A stretch of DNA of 64,000 nucleotides from Roseobacter sp. MH60115 (GCF_015644665.1 NZ_JADOBQ010000001.1:930001-994000); one strand, 5' to 3'; shown: positions 7,331 to 15,910, counted from the stretch's first letter. Numbers and translations: made by a program. Notes: generated by a model from the letters alone, not told the origin.

Positions 7331-9226
7331 ATGCGTTTCATATTGGTTCTGCTTGGCGCGCTGCTCATGGCGGGGCCCCTCGCCGCGCAGGAGGCGTCCG
7401 AGACCTTCGTGATCAACCTGCGCGATACGGATGTGACGGTTCTGGCCGAGCAGGTGGCCGACATCAGCGGGCGCACACTTGTCGTGCACCCGGACCTGCG
7501 CGGTGACATCACGGTGGTTTCTGCCGAACCGCTGGATGCCGAAGGCGCGTGGGAGCTCTTTCAGTCGATCCTGCGGGTGCGCGGCTTTCAGGCAGTGCAG
7601 AGCGGCGCGGTCTGGCAGGTACTGCCGCTGGAGGCCGCGCGTACGGCGGCGCGGGTCCGCGGAGCACAAAAACCCGGAAGCCAGGATTTCGTGACCCGGC
7701 TTGTCCCGCTTGACCGGGTCTCCGCTGCGGAAGCCGTGCGTGTACTGCGCCCGCTGGTCGCTGCCTCTGGCTCGATCGAGGCGCTGGAAGACCCCAATGC
7801 ATTGGTAATCACCGACACCTTTGAGAGCACCGCACGGATCATGCAGTTGGCAGCGGATCTGGACCGGGAAGACACGCGCCAATCCCGCGTGTTGCGCTTC
7901 AAACATACGCAGGCAACGGTGATCGGGGCTGCAATTGCCGAGGTGCTGGGCCCGGACCCGAACGGCGCACGGTTGTCTGTCGATCCGGGCTCGAACACGC
8001 TTGTCGTGCGTGGGACGGCCAAGGATCTCGAAGAAATCGAGGCGCTGGCACAGTCGATGGACTTGCCGCCAGAGCAAAACCCGCAGGTGGCGCTGAACAC
8101 TCAAGTGATCCGACTGAAGTTCGGGGAAGCCACGCAGGTGGCCGAACTGGTCCGCGCCACCTTGTCCGGATCGGCGGGGCTGACCAACCCGGTGGCCGAA
8201 AGCCTTGACGCGACCGGTCTGCAGAGCACTGCCGCAGAGGGTGACGCGCCCGAGATTTCCGTGCAGCCCTCGACCGAGCTGAATGCGGTTGTGGTGCGGG
8301 GCACAGCCGCGCAGGTGCGCGAGGTGGCAGCACTTGTCGCACAGCTCGATCAACGCCGCGCGCAGGTTCTGATTGAAGCGGCCATCGTGGAAGTGTCAGG
8401 CGACGTTGCTCAACGGCTGAGCGCCCAGCTGGGCTTTGGTGATCTCTCCCCGCCTGGTGGGCTGGCTGCCACTTCTTTCAGCAACGGCGGGGTTTCCCTT
8501 GGCGCCGTCCTCTCGGCCATCGGGGTGCCCAACGCCAGCCTGGCGCCGCCGGGTGGGACCTTCAGCATCGGCAACGACAGTTTCGGCTTGCTGTTGCAGG
8601 CGCTGAACCAGACGACCAAGGCCAATCTGTTGTCGACCCCCTCGCTCACGACCCTGGACAATCAGGCCGCCTCCATCGTTGTCGGTCAGAATGTGCCGTT
8701 CCGAACCGGGTCCTTCGCAACCGATGGCAACACGGTGCAGCCCTTCACCACCATCGAGCGGCGCGACGTTGGGATCACCATGAACGTATTGCCCCGTGTG
8801 AACGCCGGCGATGTGGTGCGTCTGGACATCAGCCAGGAGGTGTCATCGCTTGTAAATGCAAATCTGGAAGGTGCCGCTGACCTGATCACGAACCGCCGCT
8901 CCATTGAGACCAGCGTGTTGGCCGATGACGGTGCCACAATTGTTCTGGGCGGGCTGATCACGCGGGATGATCTCGAAAGCCTGCAGAAAGTGCCCGGGGC
9001 AGGGGACATCCCCGTGTTGGGCAACCTCTTTAAATCCCGCAGCACAACCAGCAATCGCCGCACGCTGTTTGTTTTTCTGAAACCCACCATCCTGCGATCA
9101 GCGCCGGACATCCGGAAGACGTATGATGCGCGGCTAAAGGCGCTCAGCCGGGCGCGCGCGGCGCAAAACCCGGATGGCGGCGACCGCCGCGTGCCTGTGC
9201 GCCTCGAAATTGGGGGACTGTATTGA
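7331..9226 (+). CDS. gspD: Type II secretion outer-membrane secretin GspD
   Basis: About 631 residues. Three nearby starts exist (GTG 7319, ATG 7328, ATG 7331). ATG 7331 has GGTGAGG at the best spacing and leaves a clean Sec signal peptide ending LAAQ. Domains in order: N0 (FVINLRDTDVTVLAEQVADI), N1-N3 repeats (VPLDRVSAAEAVRVLRPLV; FKHTQATVIGAAIAEVLG; IRLKFGEATQVAELV), then the secretin core with VGQNVPFRTG and the terminal signature VPGAGDIPVLGNLF. It forms the outer-membrane pore. No S-domain-like tail is evident. Its stop overlaps the sigma-factor start. Confidence 0.97.
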   Translation: MRFILVLLGALLMAGPLAAQEASETFVINLRDTDVTVLAEQVADISGRTLVVHPDLRGDITVVSAEPLDAEGAWELFQSILRVRGFQAVQSGAVWQVLPLEAARTAARVRGAQKPGSQDFVTRLVPLDRVSAAEAVRVLRPLVAASGSIEALEDPNALVITDTFESTARIMQLAADLDREDTRQSRVLRFKHTQATVIGAAIAEVLGPDPNGARLSVDPGSNTLVVRGTAKDLEEIEALAQSMDLPPEQNPQVALNTQVIRLKFGEATQVAELVRATLSGSAGLTNPVAESLDATGLQSTAAEGDAPEISVQPSTELNAVVVRGTAAQVREVAALVAQLDQRRAQVLIEAAIVEVSGDVAQRLSAQLGFGDLSPPGGLAATSFSNGGVSLGAVLSAIGVPNASLAPPGGTFSIGNDSFGLLLQALNQTTKANLLSTPSLTTLDNQAASIVVGQNVPFRTGSFATDGNTVQPFTTIERRDVGITMNVLPRVNAGDVVRLDISQEVSSLVNANLEGAADLITNRRSIETSVLADDGATIVLGGLITRDDLESLQKVPGAGDIPVLGNLFKSRSTTSNRRTLFVFLKPTILRSAPDIRKTYDARLKALSRARAAQNPDGGDRRVPVRLEIGGLY

Positions 9227-9825
9227 TGAGCAACCTGACAACGGCACGGGACGCGCCTGTGCCCAACCCTCCGATGGATGGCGAGGTAGACCTGTCCGAC
9301 TTGATTTGCCGGATCGCGTTGCAGGACCGGCGCGCATTTGACCGGTTGTATCTGGCCACATCGCGCAAGCTTTTTGGTGTGGCGCTGCGGATGCTGCGTG
9401 ACCCCACCGAGGCCGAGGACGCAATCCAGGAGGTCTACGTGCGGATCTGGCAAAAGGCGGGTCGGTTCCGCCCTGGCCGCGCCCACCCGATGTCGTGGTT
9501 GATCGCCATCGCCCGCAACCTGTGCATCGACCGGCTTCGGCAGCGCAAAGCACCCGCAGTGCCGATCACCGATGCAACCGATGTGGCAGACCCCGCACCG
9601 GGGCCCGAAGCGATGACCGCGCAGTCGATGCAACGCCGCCGACTCGACAGCTGTCTCGCCAAGCTGAGCGCCCGCAAGGCGGAGGCGGTCAAGTCGGCCT
9701 ACATAGAAGGCTATAGCTATCAAGATCTGGCGGACCGGTTCCAGATGCCGATCAACACGGTGCGCACATGGTTGCGCCGCAGCCTGCTCTCCCTGCGGGA
9801 TTGCCTGAAGGAGAACTCGTTGTGA
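9226..9825 (+). CDS. ECF sigma factor, SigK/RpoE-like
   Basis: 199 residues. ATG 9226 overlaps the gspD stop (TGATG) and follows a GGGGGA SD; a TTG three bases earlier is possible. Region 2: DRRAFDRLYLATSRKLFGVALRMLRDPTEAEDAIQEVYVRIW-type sequence (family residues about 30-70) with MSWLIAIARNLCIDRLRQ. Region 4: KAEAVKSAYIEGYSYQDLADRF then NTVRTWLRRSLLSLRDCL. The next gene encodes its RskA-type anti-sigma factor. Being at the end of a secretion operon through stop-start overlap, it probably reports on or controls the secretion genes or substrates; that link is inferred. Confidence 0.93.
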   Translation: MSNLTTARDAPVPNPPMDGEVDLSDLICRIALQDRRAFDRLYLATSRKLFGVALRMLRDPTEAEDAIQEVYVRIWQKAGRFRPGRAHPMSWLIAIARNLCIDRLRQRKAPAVPITDATDVADPAPGPEAMTAQSMQRRRLDSCLAKLSARKAEAVKSAYIEGYSYQDLADRFQMPINTVRTWLRRSLLSLRDCLKENSL

Positions 9826-10481
9826 CGGATCGTGACGATGATGATGTCCATGCCGCTGAATATGTCCTCGGGCTGATGCCACTGGCGGATCGCAGAGCGT
9901 TCGAAGCGCGTTTGCACAAGAGTGCAGCCTTGGCCACGCATGTTGAAGCCTGGGAGTCGCGGCTGGCGCCGTTCAATGCGGATTATGCGGACCGTACGCC
10001 ACCGCCTGCCGTGAAGGTCGCCATCGATGGACGGCTGTTCGCACAGACCGAGGCGCGTGTGCACTGGTGGTCGGCACTGCGCATCAGATGGGCCGCGGTC
10101 ACGGCGGTGCTGGCGGCGGTGGTGCTGGTGCTTGGTCTGCAAACCCTGCAGCCGCATCCCAAGCTCGTTGCTCAGCTGGAGCCGGTGGAGATGGGGTACC
10201 GCTTCGCGGCAACATTCAATCGCGATACCGGTGTGCTGACAGTCTCGACGCTCGAAGCGGTCGACATTCCCGACCGGGTGCTGGAGCTGTGGGCGATCGG
10301 CGAGGCTGGTGTACCGGTGTCGCTTGGACTGCTGACCGCATCGGATGAGGTTGCGATATCGACCGTCCTCCCATTGCAACCCGGCATGACGCTGGCCGTC
10401 AGTCTCGAGCCGCCGGGGGGATCGACAACAGGGGCGCCGACCGGTCCGGTCATGTCCGCCGGGGTGTTGAGCGATGTTTAG
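9822..10481 (+). CDS. RskA-type membrane anti-sigma factor
   Basis: 219 residues from GTG 9822, eight bases after AAGGAG and overlapping the sigma stop (GTGA). The cytoplasmic N-terminal part (HAAEYVLGLMPLADRRAFEARL) is the sigma-binding anti-sigma domain; an HxxxCxxC zinc motif is absent. One membrane segment follows (AAVTAVLAAVVLVLGL, about residues 93-110). The periplasmic RskA domain ends with LAVSLEPPGGSTTGAPTGPV, the family signature. It would hold the ECF factor inactive until proteolysis. Overlaps the next gene by 8 bp. Confidence 0.93.
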   Translation: MTDRDDDDVHAAEYVLGLMPLADRRAFEARLHKSAALATHVEAWESRLAPFNADYADRTPPPAVKVAIDGRLFAQTEARVHWWSALRIRWAAVTAVLAAVVLVLGLQTLQPHPKLVAQLEPVEMGYRFAATFNRDTGVLTVSTLEAVDIPDRVLELWAIGEAGVPVSLGLLTASDEVAISTVLPLQPGMTLAVSLEPPGGSTTGAPTGPVMSAGVLSDV

Positions 10482-11235
10482 CAGGCTGGTTCTCGCGTTG
10501 GTGATCCTGGCCCCGGCCAGCGTCGACGCGCATGAGTTCTGGTTACAGCCAAACGCCTTTGTGCTGGCGCCAGAGTCGTCGGTCTCCGTTACCGTGCGCA
10601 TCGGCGAAAACCTCGAAGGGCAGCCCTTTCCATTTGACCCGCGCGCGTACCGATCTGCGATGTGGTCGGGCCCTGCGCAGGCGGTCGAGTTGAGCGGCCT
10701 GCCATCCCGTGCAGAGTTCACCGGCTTGCCTGCCTATGGAGCAGGTCTTCACAGTTTGACAGTGTCTTCTTTCGAACAATCCCTCACCTACCGCGATCAG
10801 AACGATCTGCTGCATTTCCTGAAATCAGTTGGGCAGAAGGACCTGCTGATGTCTGCTGCCGGGCAAGGTCTCCCACGCAAGCAGATCAGAGAACGATACA
10901 TGCGATCTTCAAAAGTTATCGTTCACTTTGGTCCGGTGACAGGGGCAGATACCCGCGTGAGCAAGGGGCGGGAGTGGGTTGCCCTTGACGATGGATTTGT
11001 GCTGTTCGACCATGAGCGTGTCGCCGAAGAGCAGGAGGTGCAAATCTACTGCAAGACGCGGAATGACGACCACCCTGTCATTCGGCAAAACATAAGGACT
11101 CGGCGGGATGGGCGCATTTCTCCAGATCTGCCACCGAACGCGACGTGTTTGCTCAACGCGGTTTTCGTCGAATTGGCCGGTTCAGGCAGTGACCTGACCA
11201 GCGACTGGGTTTCGCTCCTTTTTCAAACCAGGTAG
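10474..11235 (+). CDS. DUF4198 periplasmic protein
   Basis: 253 residues. It starts at ATG 10474 within the last codons of the anti-sigma gene, so the two are cotranslated. A signal peptide (MFSRLVLALVILAPASVDA) precedes the start typical of DUF4198/NikM-like proteins, HEFWLQPNAFVLAPESSVSVTVRIGENL. A late segment has two cysteines (YCKT near 190 and TCLLN near 225). The family includes periplasmic parts of metal-uptake systems and proteins of unknown role. It is the last gene of the gspG-to-here transcription unit. Confidence 0.8.
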   Translation: MFSRLVLALVILAPASVDAHEFWLQPNAFVLAPESSVSVTVRIGENLEGQPFPFDPRAYRSAMWSGPAQAVELSGLPSRAEFTGLPAYGAGLHSLTVSSFEQSLTYRDQNDLLHFLKSVGQKDLLMSAAGQGLPRKQIRERYMRSSKVIVHFGPVTGADTRVSKGREWVALDDGFVLFDHERVAEEQEVQIYCKTRNDDHPVIRQNIRTRRDGRISPDLPPNATCLLNAVFVELAGSGSDLTSDWVSLLFQTR

Positions 11236-11324
11236 CCGAGCGCTGCGGGCCATATCCTTGAACTGATACGGTGTGGGGCTTTGCGGGCCTTCAACGAACG
11301 TCCGCAAAGCACGTCCCGCCAGCC

Positions 11325-12038
11325 TTAAGCTGCCATCTCTATCCGGACTTCGCCGTCATGTAGGAAACATCTCTTGTCAAAAAGCGACAGATCGACGGGG
11401 TTTGGCAATCGAATATCACGAATGCTTGGCATGCCGCTTAAGGATTGCTCAAAAGCGCGGTCAATCTGTGAGATCATGACAATAATCGCACCGCGCTCGC
11501 AGGAAAATCTCTTCAGCGCCCGGACTTGTTCATCAAGCGGAGGATTGCTGCGCTTTTGATCCAACAGCTGCAGGTAATCGACAACGACCAATGCGTCATC
11601 GGGCGCAGCACGGAGACGTTGAATGATATGCGACGCGCAGATGTCGTCCGAGGTATCAACGACAACAGGACGGTCAAAGCTCCAAGGATCGCATCCCAGC
11701 TTTTCAAACCGATCCCGGACCTCCGTTTCAGTGTAATCTAGGGTGAAGACATAGCCAGCGCGGTTGATTTTTTCCGCCAGTGCAGCCAGTTCCAGCCCCA
11801 GAAGGGTTTTGCCGTGACCGGGGCGCGCACCGATAAGCACCATATCACCTGGCCTCATATGTCTCATGATTTCCTTGGCAGGTGTCGCTTGGGCGTAGTT
11901 GGTCGCCAGATGGCTCCAGTCCTTGAAGCCTTCTTTTGTGGCAATCCTGTTCAGCGCTTCATGGAGCCGAATATCGGTGTCGCGGGCCAGCAGTTTTGCC
12001 TGACGCTTCAGTTTGTAGATTGGGGATGACAGTTGCAT
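11325..12038 (-). CDS. DnaB-like RecA-fold ATPase
   Basis: 237 residues from ATG 12038, six bases after AAAGGAGG; a preceding ATG at 12041 is too close to the SD. The C-terminal two thirds is a RecA/DnaB-type core: Walker A GARPGHGKT at 70-78, Walker B DALVVVDYLQLLDQ, then IIVMISQIDRAFE resembling the DnaB H3 strand. The short N-terminus (YKLKRQAKLLARDTDIRLHEALNRIA) replaces the primase-interaction domain of true DnaB. It is much shorter than replicative DnaB (about 470 residues), so I take it as a stand-alone helicase-like ATPase of unknown role. Confidence 0.8.
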   Translation of the reverse strand: MQLSSPIYKLKRQAKLLARDTDIRLHEALNRIATKEGFKDWSHLATNYAQATPAKEIMRHMRPGDMVLIGARPGHGKTLLGLELAALAEKINRAGYVFTLDYTETEVRDRFEKLGCDPWSFDRPVVVDTSDDICASHIIQRLRAAPDDALVVVDYLQLLDQKRSNPPLDEQVRALKRFSCERGAIIVMISQIDRAFEQSLSGMPSIRDIRLPNPVDLSLFDKRCFLHDGEVRIEMAA

Positions 12039-12493
12039 CATGAACCTCCTTTTACGAGCGGTCTCCGCACTCCCTCCTTATGCGCGTGCTCGAACAGGTG
12101 GGTTCGAATTCGTATCGCTCTGCATGTCGAATGCTGCCCCAGTGGAGGGGGGAGGCCCGAGCAAGGCCACGTGCGAATACTAGCCTGACCGTTTGAAACA
12201 CTCAATTGGGTTTCAGTTTTTTCCACACGTTAACGAAAGCCCAGGGTGGCTCGTAGAAGTCACCGGATGCCGCAGGGCATCGACCCGCCGGATCGTCGGT
12301 AACCAGTGCAAACCAGCCATCGTTCTCTTCTTAAGCGCCGCGCCCTCGGAGCGGGCAACCGTTAAAGGTCGCAGCAGTGCACCAGTACTGATGTCGATCA
12401 AGCGGGAACCAACGGTCTTTTGGACTTGGGATCCCTCTCTTGCCGCTGCGTTGATAAGTGACGATATTGCTCGATGAACCCGGGAGCGAAACA
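12039..12493. other. Intergenic stretch, no recognisable gene
   Basis: 455 bp between the DnaB-like gene and a small secreted protein. Frames on the minus strand run through it and into the downstream gene, but they have no SD and no recognisable family. A weak hairpin with a T run (TGAAAC/GTTTCA then TTTTTT, 12194-12221) is present. The SD for the next gene (GGAG, about 12483) is at its right end. Confidence 0.4.
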
Positions 12494-12880
12494 ATGCGTG
12501 TTGCACCACCTCTTGTATGGATACTCGTCGCCGCGTTACCGGGCGCAAGTGGTGCAGACATACGAGGGGCGACAGATCGTGCCAGATCGGGCGCATTCGA
12601 CACGATGGGTGCGGTCCGCTGCGCACAGGAAGTCGGGCAGTCGCTGGGGGATTGCAGTGCCGCGGTCGCCCGTGCCGATGGATCAGCGGCAGTTGTCGTG
12701 ACCTTCGCAAACGGTTTCGCACGGACATTGATGTTTTCGGATGGGGACTTCCTGCGCGGCAATGCGACCATGTCGGGTGTCGGCACCGACACGGACTGGC
12801 AGCTGTCGCGCGGCCTTTATCATGTCCGGGTGGATGACCAGCGCTTCGAAATTCCCGAGGCACTGGTCACCGGAGACTGA
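12494..12880 (+). CDS. Small secreted protein, unknown function
   Basis: 128 residues from ATG 12494, seven bases after GGAG; the frame opens 12 codons earlier but without a signal. A signal peptide (APPLVWILVAALPGASGA) is followed by a compact domain with two cysteines (VRCAQEVG and LGDCSAAVAR), possibly a disulfide, and the run TFANGFARTLMFSDGDF...TMSGVGTDTDW...VRVDDQRFEIPEAL. I recall similar unannotated proteins in Rhodobacterales but no function. A strong hairpin overlaps its stop codon. Confidence 0.7.
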   Translation: MRVAPPLVWILVAALPGASGADIRGATDRARSGAFDTMGAVRCAQEVGQSLGDCSAAVARADGSAAVVVTFANGFARTLMFSDGDFLRGNATMSGVGTDTDWQLSRGLYHVRVDDQRFEIPEALVTGD

Positions 12881-12905
12881 GCCGCGCGACATCGCCGCGC
12901 GGCTC
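12879..12905. terminator. Bidirectional hairpin terminator candidate
   Basis: A perfect 10-bp stem, GAGCCGCGCG (12879-12888) with CGCGCGGCTC (12896-12905), and a 7-base loop. It lies between the convergent small secreted gene and PQQ dehydrogenase gene. No long T run follows on either strand, so termination strength is uncertain. Confidence 0.55.
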
Positions 12906-12913
12906 TTGATCCA

Positions 12914-14206
12914 TCAGCCGCCGGGTGTCAGCTTGTAAATCGTGCCTTCGTCGATGGATGTGTAGAGGCTGCCATCGGGGCCCATCACCACCGAACGGAA
13001 GCGCCCTGACTCCATCGGGAGGGTCATCTCAGTCACGTCTTCCACGTCCGTGTTGTCGTCATTGAACTGGATGACGTCGATCCGCTGACCAATTGGTGTG
13101 CCACCAAAGCCGATGCCCATGATGCCGACAACCATCGCGCCGTCCCAGTCTCCCCAGGCGTCGCCTTTCAGGAAGGCGGCGGATGAGGTGCCTTGCGACC
13201 AGCCGTTGTTGTTCCAGATCGGCGCCATGGCGTCAGGATAGGTGTCGAAATCAGTCATCGGCATAAACGCCGCCCGCTCGTAGCGGTTCATCCCGTCTTC
13301 CTGATTGGGGCTGTAGCCACAGTAGCCGTCTGGGCAGTCACCGCGCCCTGCCATGTTCGGCCGCGGGTCCCAGCCCGCATTGCCCCCATTCTCAAGAATA
13401 GTGATTTCGTCGGAGTGCCAGGGTCCGTGTTCTGCCGTGATCGCCGCACCTGTCTCCGGGTGGAAGGCGATCCCTTGCACGTTGCGGTGTCCGTAGGTGT
13501 AGGTTCTGGTGTCGAAACCGTCCGGCGGGCTGTTGTCCGCAATCGCGTTCCCATCGGTGTCGATCCGCAGAACTTTCGAGCCCATCATCGTCGGGCTCTG
13601 CGGGACCTGGCCGTTGTGCGTATCACCGGTTGTCAGGAAAAGGTGACCGTTTGCATCAAACCGAACACGCCCGCCGTTGTGCGCGCCGGGACCGCCGAAG
13701 GGATGGTTCGATGCCGCCATCTTGTACGGCACGTCATCGACGATATCTGTCCGGTCGGAGACTTCGGTGAAGTCTTCGCTCAGGGTGAAACGCATCAGCC
13801 TGTTTGTGTGTGGGTCCGACATATTGGATGTCGAATACACGTAGATGCGGCGGTTGTCCGCGAAGTCCGGATCAAACGCGACACCCATCATACCCGCTTG
13901 ACCTTCGCAGAAGAGATCCGAGCCGTTTGACGCGTAACCCTCTGTTTCACCGACACCATAAAGCGCTTTGACCACGCCGTCCGGAAGCCGCACCGACAGA
14001 CCCGAGCATTTCTCGGTGAACAGCATCGTGCCATCCTCCAGAAACGCCATGTCCCACGGATTTTCCAAACCGTCGAGCACAATCTCATGCTGCAGATTGG
14101 TGGTGTTCATGCCACTTTGTGCAAGTGCTGATGATGACCAGATGGCCGTACCGGCCAGAAGCGCAGCAGCAACCGGCAGCGCAGAAAAAGACGTGACGTG
14201 ACCCAT
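12914..14206 (-). CDS. PQQ-dependent sugar (aldose) dehydrogenase, periplasmic
   Basis: 430 residues from ATG 14206 behind GGGAGGAAAAC; the frame extends 29 codons further without an SD. A signal peptide ends near SSALAQ. The soluble quinoprotein glucose/aldose dehydrogenase six-bladed propeller follows: GLENPWDMAFLEDGTMLFTEK, GAHNGGRVRFDANGHLFLTTGD, GHRNVQGIAFHPETGAAITAEHGP, and a C-terminal RSVVMGPDGSLYTSIDEG blade. It would oxidise sugars in the periplasm with PQQ. The cytochrome c gene just upstream is the likely electron acceptor, probably one transcript. The true sugar substrate is not readable from sequence. Confidence 0.88.
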   Translation of the reverse strand: MGHVTSFSALPVAAALLAGTAIWSSSALAQSGMNTTNLQHEIVLDGLENPWDMAFLEDGTMLFTEKCSGLSVRLPDGVVKALYGVGETEGYASNGSDLFCEGQAGMMGVAFDPDFADNRRIYVYSTSNMSDPHTNRLMRFTLSEDFTEVSDRTDIVDDVPYKMAASNHPFGGPGAHNGGRVRFDANGHLFLTTGDTHNGQVPQSPTMMGSKVLRIDTDGNAIADNSPPDGFDTRTYTYGHRNVQGIAFHPETGAAITAEHGPWHSDEITILENGGNAGWDPRPNMAGRGDCPDGYCGYSPNQEDGMNRYERAAFMPMTDFDTYPDAMAPIWNNNGWSQGTSSAAFLKGDAWGDWDGAMVVGIMGIGFGGTPIGQRIDVIQFNDDNTDVEDVTEMTLPMESGRFRSVVMGPDGSLYTSIDEGTIYKLTPGG

Positions 14207-14375
14207 GTTTTCCTCCCAATAGTCGAGTCCAAAGTCCGACCGGGAAGGCCTCACGGCGCATTCTCTATCCCGGCGGACCGAGACGTTAACCATAGGTGTC
14301 GGTCAATCGACCGGTCAACGCATTTTCTCGTTTTGATAGAATCCCCTGACACAGCAAGGGGTTAAACGAACCGCC

Positions 14376-14750
14376 TCAGTCGAAGGCCGTGGCGACGTAA
14401 ACCGAGATATTGGTGATATCCTCATCGGAGAGCTTTTTTGCATGGCTGATCATGAGAATAGAATTCGGACCGATCTTTTCCCCGGACCTGTAGATTTCGA
14501 GCTTCTCTGCAATGTACTCCGGCGACTTGTCCGAAAGCTTTGGGTAGCTTGCTGCGCCTTGCGCCTTGTTGCCGTGGCAGGCCCGGCAGGACTTGCGAAA
14601 GATTTTCTCTGCCGCTTCCAGATCGACTTCTTGTTCAAGTGCTGCTGTTCCGGTTTGTTCGGCAGCCGTGGCCTCCGTTGCGTGATTGTCTGCCCGCGCC
14701 GCAAAGCCGCATATGATCATCAACGCAGTGAGAACATAGAATTTCGACAT
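14376..14750 (-). CDS. Small class I cytochrome c
   Basis: 124 residues. A signal peptide ends ARA; an acidic linker leads to one heme site, CRACH at residues 55-59, with a probable Met ligand at 100 (NSILMISHAKKL) and a terminal helix EDITNISVYVATAF. This matches cytochrome c553/c5-type electron carriers exported to the periplasm. It lies 169 bp upstream of the PQQ dehydrogenase gene on the same strand, the expected partner arrangement. Confidence 0.92.
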   Translation of the reverse strand: MSKFYVLTALMIICGFAARADNHATEATAAEQTGTAALEQEVDLEAAEKIFRKSCRACHGNKAQGAASYPKLSDKSPEYIAEKLEIYRSGEKIGPNSILMISHAKKLSDEDITNISVYVATAFD

Positions 14751-15266
14751 CGGCAGGGTCTCCTTGCTCGGGCGATACCCTTCTTTCTAACCTGTCTTCA
14801 CGGCAAGTCCAGCGTCCGGCAATGATCAAGTATCAAGCGGCATCGAGTGCAATTCGCGGGGTGCCATTTGCGTCAAATGCCTGCCCGGCGATCTGCGGAC
14901 CCAAGCCATCGTCGGGGAAAATGAGTCAGGCCACCAAAAAGGTGCCATCCGAGAACATGACGGGTTGGGTCTGGAAGCCGGTCCCGCCGGAAACAGAAGT
15001 GAGGATGCTCAGGCGTGCTAGCGTGAGGAGCAGCGTAGTCATCATCGACATCCAATAAGGAAAAGCAATTATTGATCGATTTGATCAACAGCGTGGTCAT
15101 GATCATGGCTGGCAAACTCAATCTGCGGATCATGAACAAAGATATGATGATCGTGATGGTGGGTTTGATGTTTCGAGCCTATGAGTGACTGCATCTGGTA
15201 CCTTCACATTGCTGCAGTGCTTACCGCTTACAAGCAGAGTTTGTTTCATTTGCAACGGAGGATTAC
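14751..15266. other. Intergenic stretch, no supported gene
   Basis: 516 bp with lower GC than its surroundings. Short opposing frames (14822-15058 plus, 14873-15139 minus) lack SD sites and resemble no family. An uninterrupted hydrophobic frame of about 36 codons ends at 15184 (MIMAGKLNLRIMNKDMM...), possibly a decayed or very small membrane peptide. The last bases carry GGAGG, the SD of the next small gene. Confidence 0.35.
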
Positions 15267-15491
15267 ATGCAGGATGATACCCCTGAAACGTCGCCCGAAG
15301 AACCAGATACGAAGCCGCAATTTAAACCAGCCAAACAATTGGCATCAAAGCCTGAAAACGAAAACTCGACCTTCAGGCTGATACGTCGCGCAGTCGTTGT
15401 CGTTTCAGCAGCCACAATCAGTACAATCGTCGCAATCATTACGTTTATTGGTCTGTTCTTTAGTAATCTTCTGGATAGACCGCTGGGCTAA
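15267..15491 (+). CDS. Small single-pass membrane protein, unknown
   Basis: 74 residues. ATG 15267 has an excellent SD (ACGGAGGATTAC). The first 40 residues are polar, with Pro/Glu/Lys (DDTPETSPEEPDTK), then a basic turn (RLIRRAVVVVSAATIST) and a membrane helix to residue 68 (IVAIITFIGLFFSNLL), ending DRPLG. Topology is predicted N-in. The SD, codon pattern and clean topology support a real gene; no family is recognised. Confidence 0.6.
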   Translation: MQDDTPETSPEEPDTKPQFKPAKQLASKPENENSTFRLIRRAVVVVSAATISTIVAIITFIGLFFSNLLDRPLG

Positions 15492-15763
15492 GAAGTCGAT
15501 CCAAGAGAACGATGTTGGCAACATGCCTTCGTTCATGTCCTACGATCTGGCCAAGACCATCATGCAGTTCCGGTCCTTCATAACCGCCGCCTACAAGCCG
15601 CTCCCGTCGCCGTGGCGGCCGGGGCCAAGGGTTCGGACCAGATTTTTCGTCAGCTTTCCGCTAAGTGCAGCCATAAAAATACCACGATTTCTACCACGCA
15701 ATGAATAGAAACGGGTCTAATCGAAGAGAAATGAAAAGCAATAACGAAAGCAGATAAATCAAC
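15492..15763. other. Possible gene remnant beside tRNA-Ser
   Basis: No intact gene. Directly after the small membrane gene, one frame reads KSIQENDVGNMPSFMSYDLA then KTIMQFRSFITAAYKPL before losing sense. The SxDLAKTIMQFRSF pattern recalls internal segments of large phage virion proteins, but I cannot confirm it. The stretch lies just past the 3' end of tRNA-Ser, a common integration site, so it may be debris of an element. Confidence 0.3.
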
Positions 15764-15785
15764 AAAAACAGCCCCATAAGGGGTT
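15764..15785 (-). terminator. Intrinsic terminator of tRNA-Ser
   Basis: Read on the minus strand: AACCCC, loop TTAT, GGGGCT, then GTTTTTG. It lies 36 bases past the tRNA-Ser 3' end in the direction of transcription, so it fits as its Rho-independent terminator. The stem is short but GC-rich. Confidence 0.6.
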
Positions 15786-15820
15786 GAATGAGCACCAACT
15801 GAGTTGAATAAAATGGTGGG

Positions 15821-15910
15821 TGGCGGAGACGAAGGGATTCGAACCCTCGAGACCCTTCCGGGCCTACTCCCTTAGCAGGGGAGCGCCTTCGACCACTCGG
15901 CCACGTCTCC
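15821..15910 (-). tRNA. tRNA-Ser(GCU)
   Basis: 90 nt on the minus strand. The acceptor arm GGAGACG pairs with CGTCTCC, followed by G and an encoded CCA. The anticodon loop CTGCTAA gives GCU (DNA GCT), decoding AGC/AGU. A long variable arm (TAGGCCCGGAAGGGTCT) and the T loop GGTTCGAATCC confirm a class II serine tRNA. Confidence 0.97.

Noticed and set aside
12213-12863. 216-codon minus-strand frame over the gap and small secreted gene
   Set aside because: The part opposite the secreted protein is a mirror frame; the rest has no start signal and resembles no family.
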